From Bacillota bacterium (GTDB taxonomy: Bacteria; Bacillota; Clostridia; Oscillospirales; Oscillospiraceae), in NCBI GenBank assembly GCA_023395775.1, contig JAEWYA010000099.1, positions 1-14,746 on the forward strand: a stretch of 14,746 nucleotides of DNA, given 5' to 3'. The position numbers and the translations under genes were made by a program. This document shows positions 6,551 to 14,465 of this stretch, piece after piece. A model generated the notes under the pieces. The model was given only the letters and a program-made list of their open reading frames with translations, was not told the origin of the DNA and did not search any database. The stretch's first letter is position 1. The number at the start of each line of letters is the position of its first letter.

Positions 6551-7303
6551 ATGACAAAAGAAACAAAAACGAAGAAAACCACGGAGGACGACGACGTCGA
6601 TTCCAAGTCCGATCAGGATAGGGATCGGGATAAGGATACGGATAAGGGCGGAACCGGTCCGGAGGAATGGCAGCAGCAGATTGTGGACAGCGGCTCCGTT
6701 ACCACGAAGACTAAGCGGGGAAATCTCCACTGCCTCACAATTATTGGGCAAATCGAAGGCCACATGACCGCTGCCACCAACACGAAGGCCACAAAATATG
6801 AGCATGTGATGCCCCTGTTAGCGGCGCTGGAGCAGTCCGACGAGGTGGACGGCGTACTGTTTCTGCTGAATACGGTTGGCGGCGATATTGAGGCGGGACT
6901 TGGCATTGCGGAGCTGATCGCCGGAATGAGCAAACCCACCGCGTCGCTGGTACTGGGCGGAAGCCATTCCATTGGCATTCCCCTTGCGGTATCGGTAAAG
7001 CGGAGTTTTGCCGTGCCCTCCGCGGCCATGACCATCCATCCCGTTCGCATGAGCGGCACGGTGATCGCCGCACCCCAGACTTATCATTACTTTGAGCGGC
7101 TGCAGGATCGCATCGTGGATTTTGTCACCCGCAATTGCGCCATTGACAAAGACAAGTTCCTTTCCCTCATGATGAAGACCGGGGAGATGGCGTCGGATGT
7201 CGGCAGTGTGATCTACGGCGAAGAGGCCGTTCGCCTGGGGCTGATCGACCAGGTGGGGACGCTGTCCGACGCATTGAACTGGCTGTACAGTCAGTTGAAG
7301 TGA
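6551..7303 (+). CDS. TepA/YmfB-like ClpP-fold serine peptidase
   Basis: 250 residues, related to Bacillus subtilis TepA (YmfB), a ClpP-like cytoplasmic protein proposed to help protein translocation or degrade membrane-associated peptides. The ClpP fold spans about residues 58-250. It has the NTVGGDIEAG loop (107-116), GGSHSIG with Ser140 in the nucleophile position, IHP with His164 as the catalytic histidine, and Asp217 as a candidate third residue. No signal peptide or membrane segment is present. Residues 1-40 are a charged, probably disordered tail of Asp/Lys/Arg/Thr, partly encoded by a hexanucleotide repeat. The start ATG at 6551 is preceded by GAGGG at 5 bases; the in-frame GTG at 6539 would put that site inside the gene. 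It diverges from proB and ends in its own terminator, so it appears monocistronic. Orthology to TepA is likely; the substrate is unknown. Confidence 0.88.
   Translation: MTKETKTKKTTEDDDVDSKSDQDRDRDKDTDKGGTGPEEWQQQIVDSGSVTTKTKRGNLHCLTIIGQIEGHMTAATNTKATKYEHVMPLLAALEQSDEVDGVLFLLNTVGGDIEAGLGIAELIAGMSKPTASLVLGGSHSIGIPLAVSVKRSFAVPSAAMTIHPVRMSGTVIAAPQTYHYFERLQDRIVDFVTRNCAIDKDKFLSLMMKTGEMASDVGSVIYGEEAVRLGLIDQVGTLSDALNWLYSQLK
6611..6646 (+). repeat. Six hexanucleotide units encoding Asp-X repeats in the TepA-like protein
   Basis: Six consecutive 6-base units begin with gat: gatcag, gatagg, gatcgg, gataag, gatacg, gataag. They encode alternating Asp and Gln/Arg/Arg/Lys/Thr/Lys at about residues 21-32. 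This is a degenerate microsatellite in the non-catalytic tail. Expansion or contraction would keep the frame. Confidence 0.8.
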
Positions 7304-7364
7304 GCCAACCGGAGGCCTGCCCGCCTGATGCAGGTTTGTCTGCGAATTTGAAAGAGAACCGGTT

Positions 7365-7402
7365 CCGCTCCGCCTGCCGCTGTGAGCAGGCGGAGCGGTT
7401 TT
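7365..7402 (+). terminator. Intrinsic terminator of the TepA-like gene
   Basis: A perfect 13-bp stem (7365-7377 with 7386-7398) with an 8-base loop is followed by tttt and then cgct. It lies 61 bases past the stop. The T tract is short but the stem is very GC-rich. Confidence 0.75.
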
Positions 7403-7496
7403 CGCTGTGCCGTCGTGCGTCGCGCGGTAACAAAAAAACGCTGCCCTGTAAAATGTAACAAATACGGAAACCTAAAATGCAAAAAATTAGAATGAT

Positions 7497-7525
7497 TTGA
7501 CAAATTTTTTATATACGCTTACAAT
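7497..7525 (+). promoter_or_regulatory. Sigma-A promoter of the ornithine cyclodeaminase-family gene
   Basis: TTGACA (7497-7502), a 17-base spacer and TACAAT (7520-7525), one base from consensus, in an AT-rich segment. Transcription should start near 7532, about 64 bases before the TTG start. The leader includes a small hairpin (acggg/cccgt, about 7560-7574) just before the ribosome binding site. Confidence 0.85.
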
Positions 7526-7577
7526 AATACCGTCCGACAAGTTTTTGAAAAGCGAAAAAACGGGACAGACCCGTGGT

Positions 7578-7585
7578 AAAGGAGG
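7578..7585 (+). promoter_or_regulatory. Ribosome binding site that selects the TTG start at 7596
   Basis: AAAGGAGG lies 10 bases before TTG 7596-7598. The reading frame extends upstream to 7497, but that extension runs across the -10 promoter element and the predicted transcript start, so it cannot be translated from this promoter. Confidence 0.75.
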
Positions 7586-7595
7586 CAGCGTAGCG

Positions 7596-8594
7596 TTGAA
7601 AATCATAGTTTTAAACCAGGCGGATATGCAAAAGGTCTTTACGATGAAGGATGCCGTTCAGGCGGATAAGGACGCCCTTCGGATGTATTCCGAGGGAATG
7701 ACCAACATTCCGCTCCGCGCCAATCTCGATGTGCCCAAGCATGAAGGACAGAGCCTCTATATGTGCGGCTACGCAGAGCCGGCGGGTGCGCTTGGCGTCA
7801 AGATCGTGTCCGTTTACCCCAAGAATATCGAAAAAGGCTTGACGAGCGTCCCCGCGATGATGGTTCTCGTAAACGACGAGACGGGCGAAGTGTGCTCCGT
7901 TATGGATGGCACGTTTTTGACCCGTATCCGCACCGGGGCTGTTTCCGGCGCCGCGACCGACGAGCTCGCCCGAAAGGACAGCAAAGTCTTTGCCCTCTTC
8001 GGAACGGGCGGGCAGGCGGAAACGCAGCTTGAGGCGGTATTGACCGTCCGGCCCATTGAACTGGTGAAGGTTTTTGGTTTGAACGCCGACCGGACAAAGA
8101 ATTTCGCGGAGAGGATGACGAAGAAGTTTGACGGGAGATTCGGCGTGAAGATCATAGCCGCCCAGTCCCCTGAGGACGCTCTGGAGGACGCCGACATCAT
8201 TACAGCCGTAACGACTGCGAAAAGTGCGGTCTTTGACGGAAGGCTCGTGAAAAAGGGCGCACATATCAACGGCGTCGGGTCGTATACGCCCGAAATGGCC
8301 GAGATTGACGAATACATCGTGACCCACGCCGATAAGGTGTATGTGGATACGCGAGATGGCTGCTTCAGCGAGTCGGGCGACCTGATCCAGCCGATTAAAA
8401 AGGGAGTTTTCAGCGAAGGCAGGGTGACGGGCGAGCTTGGCGAAGTACTTGCCGGTAAGGTCCCGGGACGGGAGTCGGACAGCGAGATGACTTTCTTTAA
8501 GACGACGGGAAGCGCCGTTCTCGATATAGTGACAGCAAAGCGCATCTACGAGTGCGCCCTGAAACAGGGCATCGGCGGCGTTCTTGATATGTAA
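7596..8594 (+). CDS. Ornithine cyclodeaminase/mu-crystallin family NAD(P)-dependent enzyme
   Basis: 332 residues, the usual length for the family. Ligand carboxylate-binding residues expected from Pseudomonas putida ornithine cyclodeaminase are present: Arg41, Lys69 and Arg112 (in RTGAVSGAATDEL). The Rossmann site is FGTGGQAETQ (135-144). The block after HIN reads GVGSYTPEMAEID (226-238), where true ornithine cyclodeaminase has an aspartate (GGD, Asp228) needed for deamination. Ser/Tyr occupy that place here, so direct conversion of ornithine to proline is doubtful. Reduction of pyrroline-2-carboxylate or another cyclic or linear imine is equally plausible. It has its own promoter and terminator. 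Only 4 of 23 internal leucines use CTG, whereas neighbouring genes use mostly CTG, which hints at a different origin. Family assignment is secure; the substrate is not. Confidence 0.9.
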   Translation: MKIIVLNQADMQKVFTMKDAVQADKDALRMYSEGMTNIPLRANLDVPKHEGQSLYMCGYAEPAGALGVKIVSVYPKNIEKGLTSVPAMMVLVNDETGEVCSVMDGTFLTRIRTGAVSGAATDELARKDSKVFALFGTGGQAETQLEAVLTVRPIELVKVFGLNADRTKNFAERMTKKFDGRFGVKIIAAQSPEDALEDADIITAVTTAKSAVFDGRLVKKGAHINGVGSYTPEMAEIDEYIVTHADKVYVDTRDGCFSESGDLIQPIKKGVFSEGRVTGELGEVLAGKVPGRESDSEMTFFKTTGSAVLDIVTAKRIYECALKQGIGGVLDM

Positions 8595-8659
8595 ATAAAA
8601 GAAACATCCAGGCGCTAGAGAAAACGAGACCGGACGTTCAGACAAGGTATCATGCGGAC

Positions 8660-8723
8660 AAAGGGCGGACCGGTTATAAATCCTTGCAGAGGGGCGGGCA
8701 GTTTGGGCTGTCCGCCCTTTTTT
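8660..8723 (+). terminator. Intrinsic terminator after the cyclodeaminase-family gene, with a competing upstream arm
   Basis: The terminator stem pairs gggcgggcag (8692-8701) with ctgtccgccc (8708-8717), with one G-U pair and a 6-base loop. It is followed by TTTTTT (8718-8723). An upstream segment, aaagggcggac (8660-8670), is perfectly complementary over 11 bases to gtccgcccttt (8710-8720) and could pair with the same right arm. Confidence 0.88.
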
Positions 8724-8775
8724 CACAGAAAGATTCGGAATTGACCGACATTTAGCAATGTAATTTAGACAAATC

Positions 8776-8804
8776 TTGAAAAGAAGAGACCGGTATGTTA
8801 CAAT
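8776..8804 (+). promoter_or_regulatory. Sigma-A promoter of the smc operon
   Basis: TTGAAA (8776-8781), a 17-base spacer and TACAAT (8799-8804) preceded by TGT, an extended -10. Transcription should begin near 8811, leaving a leader of about 70 bases with a T-rich stretch. It lies downstream of the cyclodeaminase-family terminator, so smc and the genes after it form a separate unit. Confidence 0.8.
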
Positions 8805-8880
8805 TAAAAAATATGTCAGTTTCTTTTTTTAAAGAATAATTCATTTGTCTCATTGACGAAATGCAGAAAGAGGCCCGCTT

Positions 8881-11800
8881 ATGTACCTCAAGGCATTGGA
8901 AATCCAAGGCTTCAAATCCTTTCCGGACAAGACGCTTCTGAAATTCGGCGAGGACATCACCGCCATCGTGGGTCCCAACGGCTCCGGCAAATCAAATACC
9001 TCCGACGCCATCCGCTGGGTCATGGGTGAGCAGAGTGCCAAGGGTCTCCGAGGTGCGAAGATGGAGGATGTGATCTTCGGAGGCACCGCCAAACGGCCCC
9101 AGCAGGGCTTTGCGCAGGTGACGCTGGTGCTGGACAACACGGAGCACATCTTTCCCGCCCTGGAAGAATCCGAGGTGGCGGTCACCCGCCGGTACTATCG
9201 CAGCGGAGAGAGCGAGTATTATATCAACCGTCAGTCCGTCCGGCTCAAGGACGTTACGGAGCTGTTTCTGGACACCGGCATGGGCCGGGAGGGCTACTCC
9301 ATCATCGGTCAGGGCAAGATCGACGAGATTTTGTCCACCAAAAGCGGCGACCGCCGGGAGATCTTTGAGGAGGCCGCGGGAATCTCAAAATACCGCCACC
9401 GCAAGGAGGAGGCGGAGCGAAAGCTGGAGCGCACGGATGAAAATCTGGTGCGCATCAACGACAAGATCGCGGAGCTGGAGTTTCAGGTGGAGCCCCTGCG
9501 GGATCAGGCGGAAAAGGCGAAAAAGTATCTGGTCTTCCGGGACGAGCTGCGGCTGCTGGAGATATCCACATGGCTGGAGGATCTGGACGCGCTGAAGGTC
9601 GGGGCCAGAAAGCTGGAATTCGATTTCCATGCCGCCGAGGCTGCCCGAGACAAGGCCAGAGCCCGGCTGGACGCTCTGTACGCCGAGGGGGAGCAGTACG
9701 GCGAGCGGATGCGCCGGAAGGATGTGGAGGCGGAGCAGCTCCGAGCTGAAGCGGCGGAGCAGGACTCCGGCGCGGCGGCGCAGGACTCCGCCATCGCTGT
9801 GGAGAAAACCACCATTGCCCATAATCAGGAGCACATCGACCGCATGGAGCGGGAGCTTCAGGATCAGGAGAGCCGGGCGGACGGTCTCGCAAAGCAAATT
9901 GAGGAGCAGACGGCCCGCATTGCCGAGATCGACCGGCAGACCGCGGAGGAGACCGAGCGGCTGGACGCGCTGCTGGCCCAGGCTCAGGAGGCCGCGCAGG
10001 CGGCGGGCGGCAAGCTGTCCGAGGCGGAGCGCCTGCGGGCGCAGGAGACGCTGGCCGTTGCCGCCGCCGCCGACGCGAGGGCGGAGGCGTCCGCCGCCGC
10101 TGCGGAGAGCACACAGATTCTGGAGCGCCGGGCCGCTGCGGGGACCGAGCTGGCGAATATCAAAGATCAGCTGGCGCAGAACGAAAAAGAGGCAAAATCC
10201 AACCGCCGCGCTTTGGAGGATGCCCGGGATGAGGCCGCCGCGGTAGCCAACATCATCGCCGGACATACCATGAAAATGGAAGAGCGCCGCCGGAAGGCCG
10301 ACGAGGCGGCGGAGCGGGCCGGCAAGCTGACCATCGACGCCGGGGCGCTGGACAACCGCATCCGGATGCTGACGGAGATGGAGAAGGAATACGAGGGCTT
10401 TTCCAAGGCCGTCCGTCAGGTGTGCCAGGCACAAAGCAGTCTGAGGGGCATCCATGGCCCGGTGGCCGGTCTGATGACCACCGAACGGAAATACTCCGTG
10501 GCCATCGAAATCGCGCTGGGCGCGGGCCTGCAGAATATCGTGGTGGACCGGGAAGAGGACGCGAAAGCCGCCATCGGCTTCTTGAAACAGCGGGATGCGG
10601 GCCGGGCCACCTTCCTGCCCCTGTCCGCCATCCGGGGGGAAGAACTGCGGGAGAGCGGCGTGGAGCGGGAGTACGGCTACGTGGGCCTTGCCTCCCGGCT
10701 GGTGGAATACGATCCCCAATACAAGAATATTTTTGAAAACCTTCTGGGCCGTACTGTGGTGGCGGAGGATCTGGACTGCGGCATCCCCATGGCTCGGAAA
10801 TACGCCAATCGCTTTCGCATCGTCACGCTGGACGGTCAGGTCATCAACCGCGGCGGTTCCATGACCGGCGGCAGCGTCAGCCGCAGCGCCGGCGTTCTGA
10901 GCCGGGCGGCGGAGCTGAAGGAGCTTCACGGCAAAGCCGACGCCATACACCGCCGACTCTCCGATGCCAAGACGGAGGCGGAGGAGCTGACGCGGGAGCT
11001 GGAAAAGGCAAAGTATGAGCTGGAGACTGCCCAAAGCCAGCAGCGGGCGGCGGAGGATGAGGTTCTGCGGCTGGACGGGCGGCAGAGCCACTTTGACATC
11101 CTTATTCAAAGCCTAAAAGCGAACCTTGAGAATCTGGAGGGCGAATATGAGGCGCTCTCCGGCCGACTGGCGGACAACGCCAAACGGGCGGCGGCGGCGG
11201 CGGCGGATATCGCCGCGAAGGAAGCGGAAGCTGCCGCCTTCCATGCAAAGGCCGACGAGCAGCTCTCCGGGCAGACGGAACTGCTGGCCCGTTCCGGCGA
11301 ACTGACGGAGGCCGTCAGCCAGCGGAAGTCCCAGCTGGCCGCTCTGCGGGCGGAGCGGGAGAGCACCGCAAAGCGCGTGGAAGACTTACAGAGCTTGAAA
11401 ACCGACCTCTCCGGCGACCGCTCTGCACGGGAGAACCTGCTGGAATCCTGCCGTCAGGCCATTGCCGAGGCGGACGGGGAGATTGAGCGGAGGCAGGGGG
11501 AGGTCCAAAGCTTGCGCGCGCGCCAGCAGGAACTGCGCAACCGCCTGACCGCTCTGGATCAGGAGAAGATTGCCCTGGAGGCCGAGCGCACGGCCAAGAG
11601 CCGCGCCGGACAGGAGATGAACGAGCGGCTGCTGGATCTGGAACGCACAGCCAGTAAGCTGGAACAGAAAATCGCCACAAGCGCTTTGGAAGAAAAGCAG
11701 ATTCTTGACCGCTTGTGGGAACACTATGAGCTGAGCCATTCCGACGCGCAGGCCCAGCGCGTGGAGCTGGAGAGCCGTTCCAGAGCCAACCGCCGCATCG

Positions 11801-12447
11801 GGGAATTGAAGCGGGATATCGCCGCTCTGGGAACTCCCAACATCGGCGCCATCGAGGAATTCGACCGGGTGAATACCCGCTATACATACCTCAGCGAACA
11901 GCGGGACGACGTGGAAAAGGCCAAGGGCGAGATCGTGGGGGTTATCCAAAATCTGACGAAAGAGATGACCGCCATCTTTGCCGAGCAGTTCAAGCTGCTC
12001 AGCGATAGCTTTCAGGCCACGTTTGTGGACCTGTTCGGCGGCGGACAGGCGACGCTGGAACTGGAGGATGAGAACGATATCCTGAACTGCGGCATCGAGA
12101 TCAAGGCCCAGCCCCCCGGAAAGACGCTGAAGACGATCTCGCTGCTCTCCGGCGGAGAGAAGGCGTTTGTGGCCATTGCGCTGTACTTTGCCATTTTGAA
12201 GGTCCACCCCACGCCGTTTTGCGTCATGGATGAGATCGAGGCCGCCCTGGACGACGCCAACGTCACTCGCTATGCCCGGTACATGCGCACACTTGCGGGA
12301 AGGACGCAGTTCATCGTCATCACCCACCGCCGGGGTACCATGGAGGAGGCCGACGTCCTTTACGGCGTCACGATGCAGGAGCAGGGCGTCAGCAAGATTT
12401 TGACCATCAACCTCAACGATCTGTCGAAGGAATTGAAAATCAAGTGA
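8881..12447 (+). CDS. smc: Chromosome segregation protein SMC
   Basis: 1188 residues, full length. SMC is the ATPase core of the SMC-ScpAB condensin that compacts and separates sister chromosomes. The Walker A motif GPNGSGKS is at 31-38, and the N-terminal head continues through the SDAIRWVMGEQSAKGLRG and EDVIFGGT blocks and an FEEAAGISKYR block near 162-172. Long coiled coils rich in Ala, Glu, Arg and Leu run from about 170 to 510 and 680 to 1010. The hinge lies between, from GPVAGLM (about 523) to INRGGSMTGGSV (about 655-666). The C-terminal head has the ABC signature LSGGEK (1089-1094), Walker B CVMDEIEAALDD (about 1114-1125) and the ITHRRGTMEEAD switch. The start ATG has GAGG 7 bases upstream and matches the family N-terminus MYLKALEIQGFKSF. 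ftsY follows, the usual Firmicutes arrangement. Confidence 0.98.
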   Translation: MYLKALEIQGFKSFPDKTLLKFGEDITAIVGPNGSGKSNTSDAIRWVMGEQSAKGLRGAKMEDVIFGGTAKRPQQGFAQVTLVLDNTEHIFPALEESEVAVTRRYYRSGESEYYINRQSVRLKDVTELFLDTGMGREGYSIIGQGKIDEILSTKSGDRREIFEEAAGISKYRHRKEEAERKLERTDENLVRINDKIAELEFQVEPLRDQAEKAKKYLVFRDELRLLEISTWLEDLDALKVGARKLEFDFHAAEAARDKARARLDALYAEGEQYGERMRRKDVEAEQLRAEAAEQDSGAAAQDSAIAVEKTTIAHNQEHIDRMERELQDQESRADGLAKQIEEQTARIAEIDRQTAEETERLDALLAQAQEAAQAAGGKLSEAERLRAQETLAVAAAADARAEASAAAAESTQILERRAAAGTELANIKDQLAQNEKEAKSNRRALEDARDEAAAVANIIAGHTMKMEERRRKADEAAERAGKLTIDAGALDNRIRMLTEMEKEYEGFSKAVRQVCQAQSSLRGIHGPVAGLMTTERKYSVAIEIALGAGLQNIVVDREEDAKAAIGFLKQRDAGRATFLPLSAIRGEELRESGVEREYGYVGLASRLVEYDPQYKNIFENLLGRTVVAEDLDCGIPMARKYANRFRIVTLDGQVINRGGSMTGGSVSRSAGVLSRAAELKELHGKADAIHRRLSDAKTEAEELTRELEKAKYELETAQSQQRAAEDEVLRLDGRQSHFDILIQSLKANLENLEGEYEALSGRLADNAKRAAAAAADIAAKEAEAAAFHAKADEQLSGQTELLARSGELTEAVSQRKSQLAALRAERESTAKRVEDLQSLKTDLSGDRSARENLLESCRQAIAEADGEIERRQGEVQSLRARQQELRNRLTALDQEKIALEAERTAKSRAGQEMNERLLDLERTASKLEQKIATSALEEKQILDRLWEHYELSHSDAQAQRVELESRSRANRRIGELKRDIAALGTPNIGAIEEFDRVNTRYTYLSEQRDDVEKAKGEIVGVIQNLTKEMTAIFAEQFKLLSDSFQATFVDLFGGGQATLELEDENDILNCGIEIKAQPPGKTLKTISLLSGGEKAFVAIALYFAILKVHPTPFCVMDEIEAALDDANVTRYARYMRTLAGRTQFIVITHRRGTMEEADVLYGVTMQEQGVSKILTINLNDLSKELKIK

Positions 12448-12572
12448 GGAGTACGTGCCGTATCCGCCTGTGGAGCCGGCGATATTGGAATGGAGAGTGC
12501 GCACCCTGAGCAAGCGGTGCATCTTCACGGAACTTTTGCCTGCGGGCATTCAAAAGAAGGAGCATATCGCAC

Positions 12573-13451
12573 ATGGGCTTTTTCAGCAAACTGAAAAAAA
12601 TCTGGCAGGAGGACATCACCGGTTACGCCATCTCGGCCGACGATGAGGCGTTTTTTGACGATCTGGAGGAACGGCTGATTCTGGCGGATGTGGGCGTGGA
12701 GACCGCCACGGAAGCGGTGGAGCAGCTGCGGTCCAAAATGAAGCGGGAGGGCGTCTCCGGCGAGACGGCGGTCCGCGCGGGGCTGCGGGATATTCTGGCG
12801 GAGATGCTGAATGTCGGGGACGCAGCTATGAGCCTCTCGGAAAAGCCCGCCATAGTGCTGTTCATCGGCGTCAACGGCGTGGGGAAGACCACCTCCATCG
12901 GAAAGCTGGGGCATCAGATGAAGGAGGAGGGCAAAAAGGTCCTCTTCTGCGCAGCGGACACCTTCCGCGCCGCCGCCGCCGACCAGCTGCAGATCTGGGC
13001 GGAGCGGGCGAACTGCGAGCTGGTGCGCAGCAACGAGGGAGCGGACCCCGGCGCGGTGCTGTTCGACGCGCTGGCCGCCGCCAAAGCCCGGAATATGGAC
13101 GTGGTCCTGTGCGACACCGCAGGACGGCTCCACAACAAGGAAAATCTGATGAAGGAGCTTTCGAAGCTCTCCAAAATTATCGACCGGGAGTGCCCGGACG
13201 CCAGCCGGGAGACGCTTCTGGTGTTGGATGCCACCACCGGACAGAACGGCCTGATTCAGGCGCGGACCTTCAAGGAGACCGCGGGTCTCACTGGCATCGT
13301 TCTCACCAAACTGGACGGCACCGCCAAGGGCGGCATCGTCATCGCCATCGCCCGGGAGCTGGGCGTTCCCGTCAAGTATGTGGGGCTGGGCGAGGGGATC
13401 GATGACCTCCGGCCCTTCGACGCGAAGGAATATGTGGAGGCCATCATTTAA
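12573..13451 (+). CDS. ftsY: Signal recognition particle receptor FtsY
   Basis: GTPase that receives SRP-bound ribosomes at the membrane and hands nascent membrane proteins to the Sec translocon. The protein has 292 residues and is a minimal NG form: it begins MGFFSKLKK with a short amphipathic membrane-targeting helix and lacks the long acidic domain of E. coli FtsY. The N domain runs to about residue 90. GTPase motifs are GVNGVGKTT (99-107), ADTFRAAAADQL, DTAGR (181-185), TKLDGTAKGG (245-254) and the C-terminal GLGEGIDDLRPFD block from 271. The start ATG has AAGGAG 10 bases upstream. It lies 125 bases downstream of smc. The next gene starts 12 bases after its stop. Confidence 0.97.
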   Translation: MGFFSKLKKIWQEDITGYAISADDEAFFDDLEERLILADVGVETATEAVEQLRSKMKREGVSGETAVRAGLRDILAEMLNVGDAAMSLSEKPAIVLFIGVNGVGKTTSIGKLGHQMKEEGKKVLFCAADTFRAAAADQLQIWAERANCELVRSNEGADPGAVLFDALAAAKARNMDVVLCDTAGRLHNKENLMKELSKLSKIIDRECPDASRETLLVLDATTGQNGLIQARTFKETAGLTGIVLTKLDGTAKGGIVIAIARELGVPVKYVGLGEGIDDLRPFDAKEYVEAII

Positions 13452-13463
13452 GGAGAAATCTCC
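13452..13463 (+). promoter_or_regulatory. Self-complementary ribosome binding site before the 85-residue gene
   Basis: The palindrome ggagaaatctcc spans the ribosome binding site (GGAG) and ends at the ATG at 13464. It begins immediately after the ftsY stop. Folding would hide the site unless ribosomes finishing ftsY keep it open, which would couple translation of the two genes. The stem is only 4-5 bp, so the effect may be small. Confidence 0.35.
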
Positions 13464-13721
13464 ATGATTACGATTTTCAACCGACGAGAGTTGATTACTC
13501 TCACTTCCACTCCCAAATATTATCATGTTCGAGAGGCGCTGGCTGCCTTGGGGATACCCTCTGCCGTGAAGGTGCGGGGTGCAGCCCGAGCCGTGGATCG
13601 CGCCCGATACGGCATTGCGGGCGCGCAGACGGATGCGATGTACACCTATACCATTTACGTCCATCGGGACGACTATGAACGGGCGGCGGCGGCCATGCAA
13701 ACGGCGCTGCGGAACGGATAA
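13464..13721 (+). CDS. Uncharacterised 85-residue protein, possibly DUF2007-like
   Basis: Not confidently recognised. It is small, with no signal peptide or membrane segment. The layout suggests an alpha/beta fold: strand MITIFNR, a helix over STPKYYHVREALAALGI, a strand SAVKVRG, a variable basic loop (about 40-55), a strand MYTYTIYVHRDDYE and a C-terminal helix. This pattern, with a helix that reads as two consecutive sensors or subunits of a ferredoxin-like fold, resembles DUF2007-type 'putative signal transducing' proteins, but the match is by eye only. AAGGAG lies 8 bases before the ATG, 12 bases separate it from ftsY and 12 from rph, and codon use matches its neighbours. It is therefore very likely a real gene of the smc-ftsY-rph operon. 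Confidence 0.8.
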   Translation: MITIFNRRELITLTSTPKYYHVREALAALGIPSAVKVRGAARAVDRARYGIAGAQTDAMYTYTIYVHRDDYERAAAAMQTALRNG

Positions 13722-13733
13722 AGGAGAAAAAAC

Positions 13734-14465
13734 ATGACCAGAATCGACGGCCGGGCTTTTGACCAGCTGCGGCCCGTAAAAATTTCCACCGACTTTGTAA
13801 AATTCCCGGAGGGAAGCTGCCTCATTGAGTGCGGAAACACGAAAGTCCTCTGCTGCGCCAGCGTGGAGGATCGGGTTCCGCCCCATGTGGCGGAGGGGAC
13901 CGGCTGGGTGACCGCAGAGTACAGCATGCTGCCCCGGGCGAACCGGGAGCGAAGCAAGCGGGATATTTCCAAGCTGAAGCTGTCCGCGCGCAGCGCGGAA
14001 ATTCAGCGGCTGGTGGGCAGGTCTCTCCGTGCCGCCGTGGATATGACCAAGCTGGGGGAGCGAACGATCACCATCGACTGCGACGTTTTACAGGGCGACG
14101 GCGGGACCCGCACGGCTTCCGTCACCGGCGGCTTCATCGCATTGTCGCTGGCTCTTCGCAAGCTGGCCGAGGAGGGGGCTTTGGAGGCGATCCCTTTGAA
14201 TACCTCCGTGGCGGCGGTGTCCGCCGGGATTGTGGACGACAGGACGCTGCTGGATCTTTGCTATGAGGAGGACTCGGCGGCGCAGGTGGACCTTAACTGC
14301 GTCATGACAGGCGATGGACGGCTGGTGGAGTTACAGGGAACCGGCGAGGGCCGGGCCTTTACGATTGAAGAACAGCGGACGCTGGTGGACCTGTGCGCCA
14401 AAGGAATCCGGGAGATTCAGGCCATTCAGAAAGCCGCGCTGGGAGGCTCGATATGGAACCGATGA
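13734..14465 (+). CDS. rph: Ribonuclease PH
   Basis: Phosphate-dependent 3'-to-5' exoribonuclease that trims tRNA 3' ends and takes part in rRNA turnover; it normally forms hexameric rings. The protein of 243 residues is full length. Family blocks present are RIDGRAFDQLRPV (3-15), EGSCLIECGNTKVLC (26-40), GWVTAEYSMLPRA (57-69), the phosphate-site Arg86 within SARSAEIQRLVGRSLRA, and DCDVLQGDGGTRTAS (115-129). The C-terminal VDLNCVMTGDGRLVELQGTGEG segment carries the conserved acidic and glycine residues. The usual GRT around Arg86 reads ARS here, a conservative variant. The start ATG has AAGGAG 8 bases upstream. Its last 13 bases overlap the start of rdgB, indicating coupled translation. Confidence 0.97.
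   Translation: MTRIDGRAFDQLRPVKISTDFVKFPEGSCLIECGNTKVLCCASVEDRVPPHVAEGTGWVTAEYSMLPRANRERSKRDISKLKLSARSAEIQRLVGRSLRAAVDMTKLGERTITIDCDVLQGDGGTRTASVTGGFIALSLALRKLAEEGALEAIPLNTSVAAVSAGIVDDRTLLDLCYEEDSAAQVDLNCVMTGDGRLVELQGTGEGRAFTIEEQRTLVDLCAKGIREIQAIQKAALGGSIWNR

Noticed and set aside
7611..8726. 371-codon open frame on the minus strand
   Set aside because: Antisense to the cyclodeaminase-family gene and begins beyond that gene's terminator. No motif seen.
9385..11109. 574-codon open frame on the minus strand
   Set aside because: Entirely antisense to smc. It arises from GC-rich codon bias and has no recognisable domain.
11386..12549. 387-codon open frame on the minus strand
   Set aside because: Antisense to the 3' half of smc, with no family motif.
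12455..12646. 63-codon frame starting with GTG between smc and ftsY
   Set aside because: Its GAGGAG is only 3 bases from the GTG, it runs 74 bases into ftsY in another frame, and the product has no recognisable pattern. The 125-base gap otherwise shows no promoter or terminator that I can support.
12525..13886. 453-codon open frame on the minus strand
   Set aside because: Runs antisense through ftsY, the small protein and the start of rph, all of which have firm motifs and ribosome binding sites.
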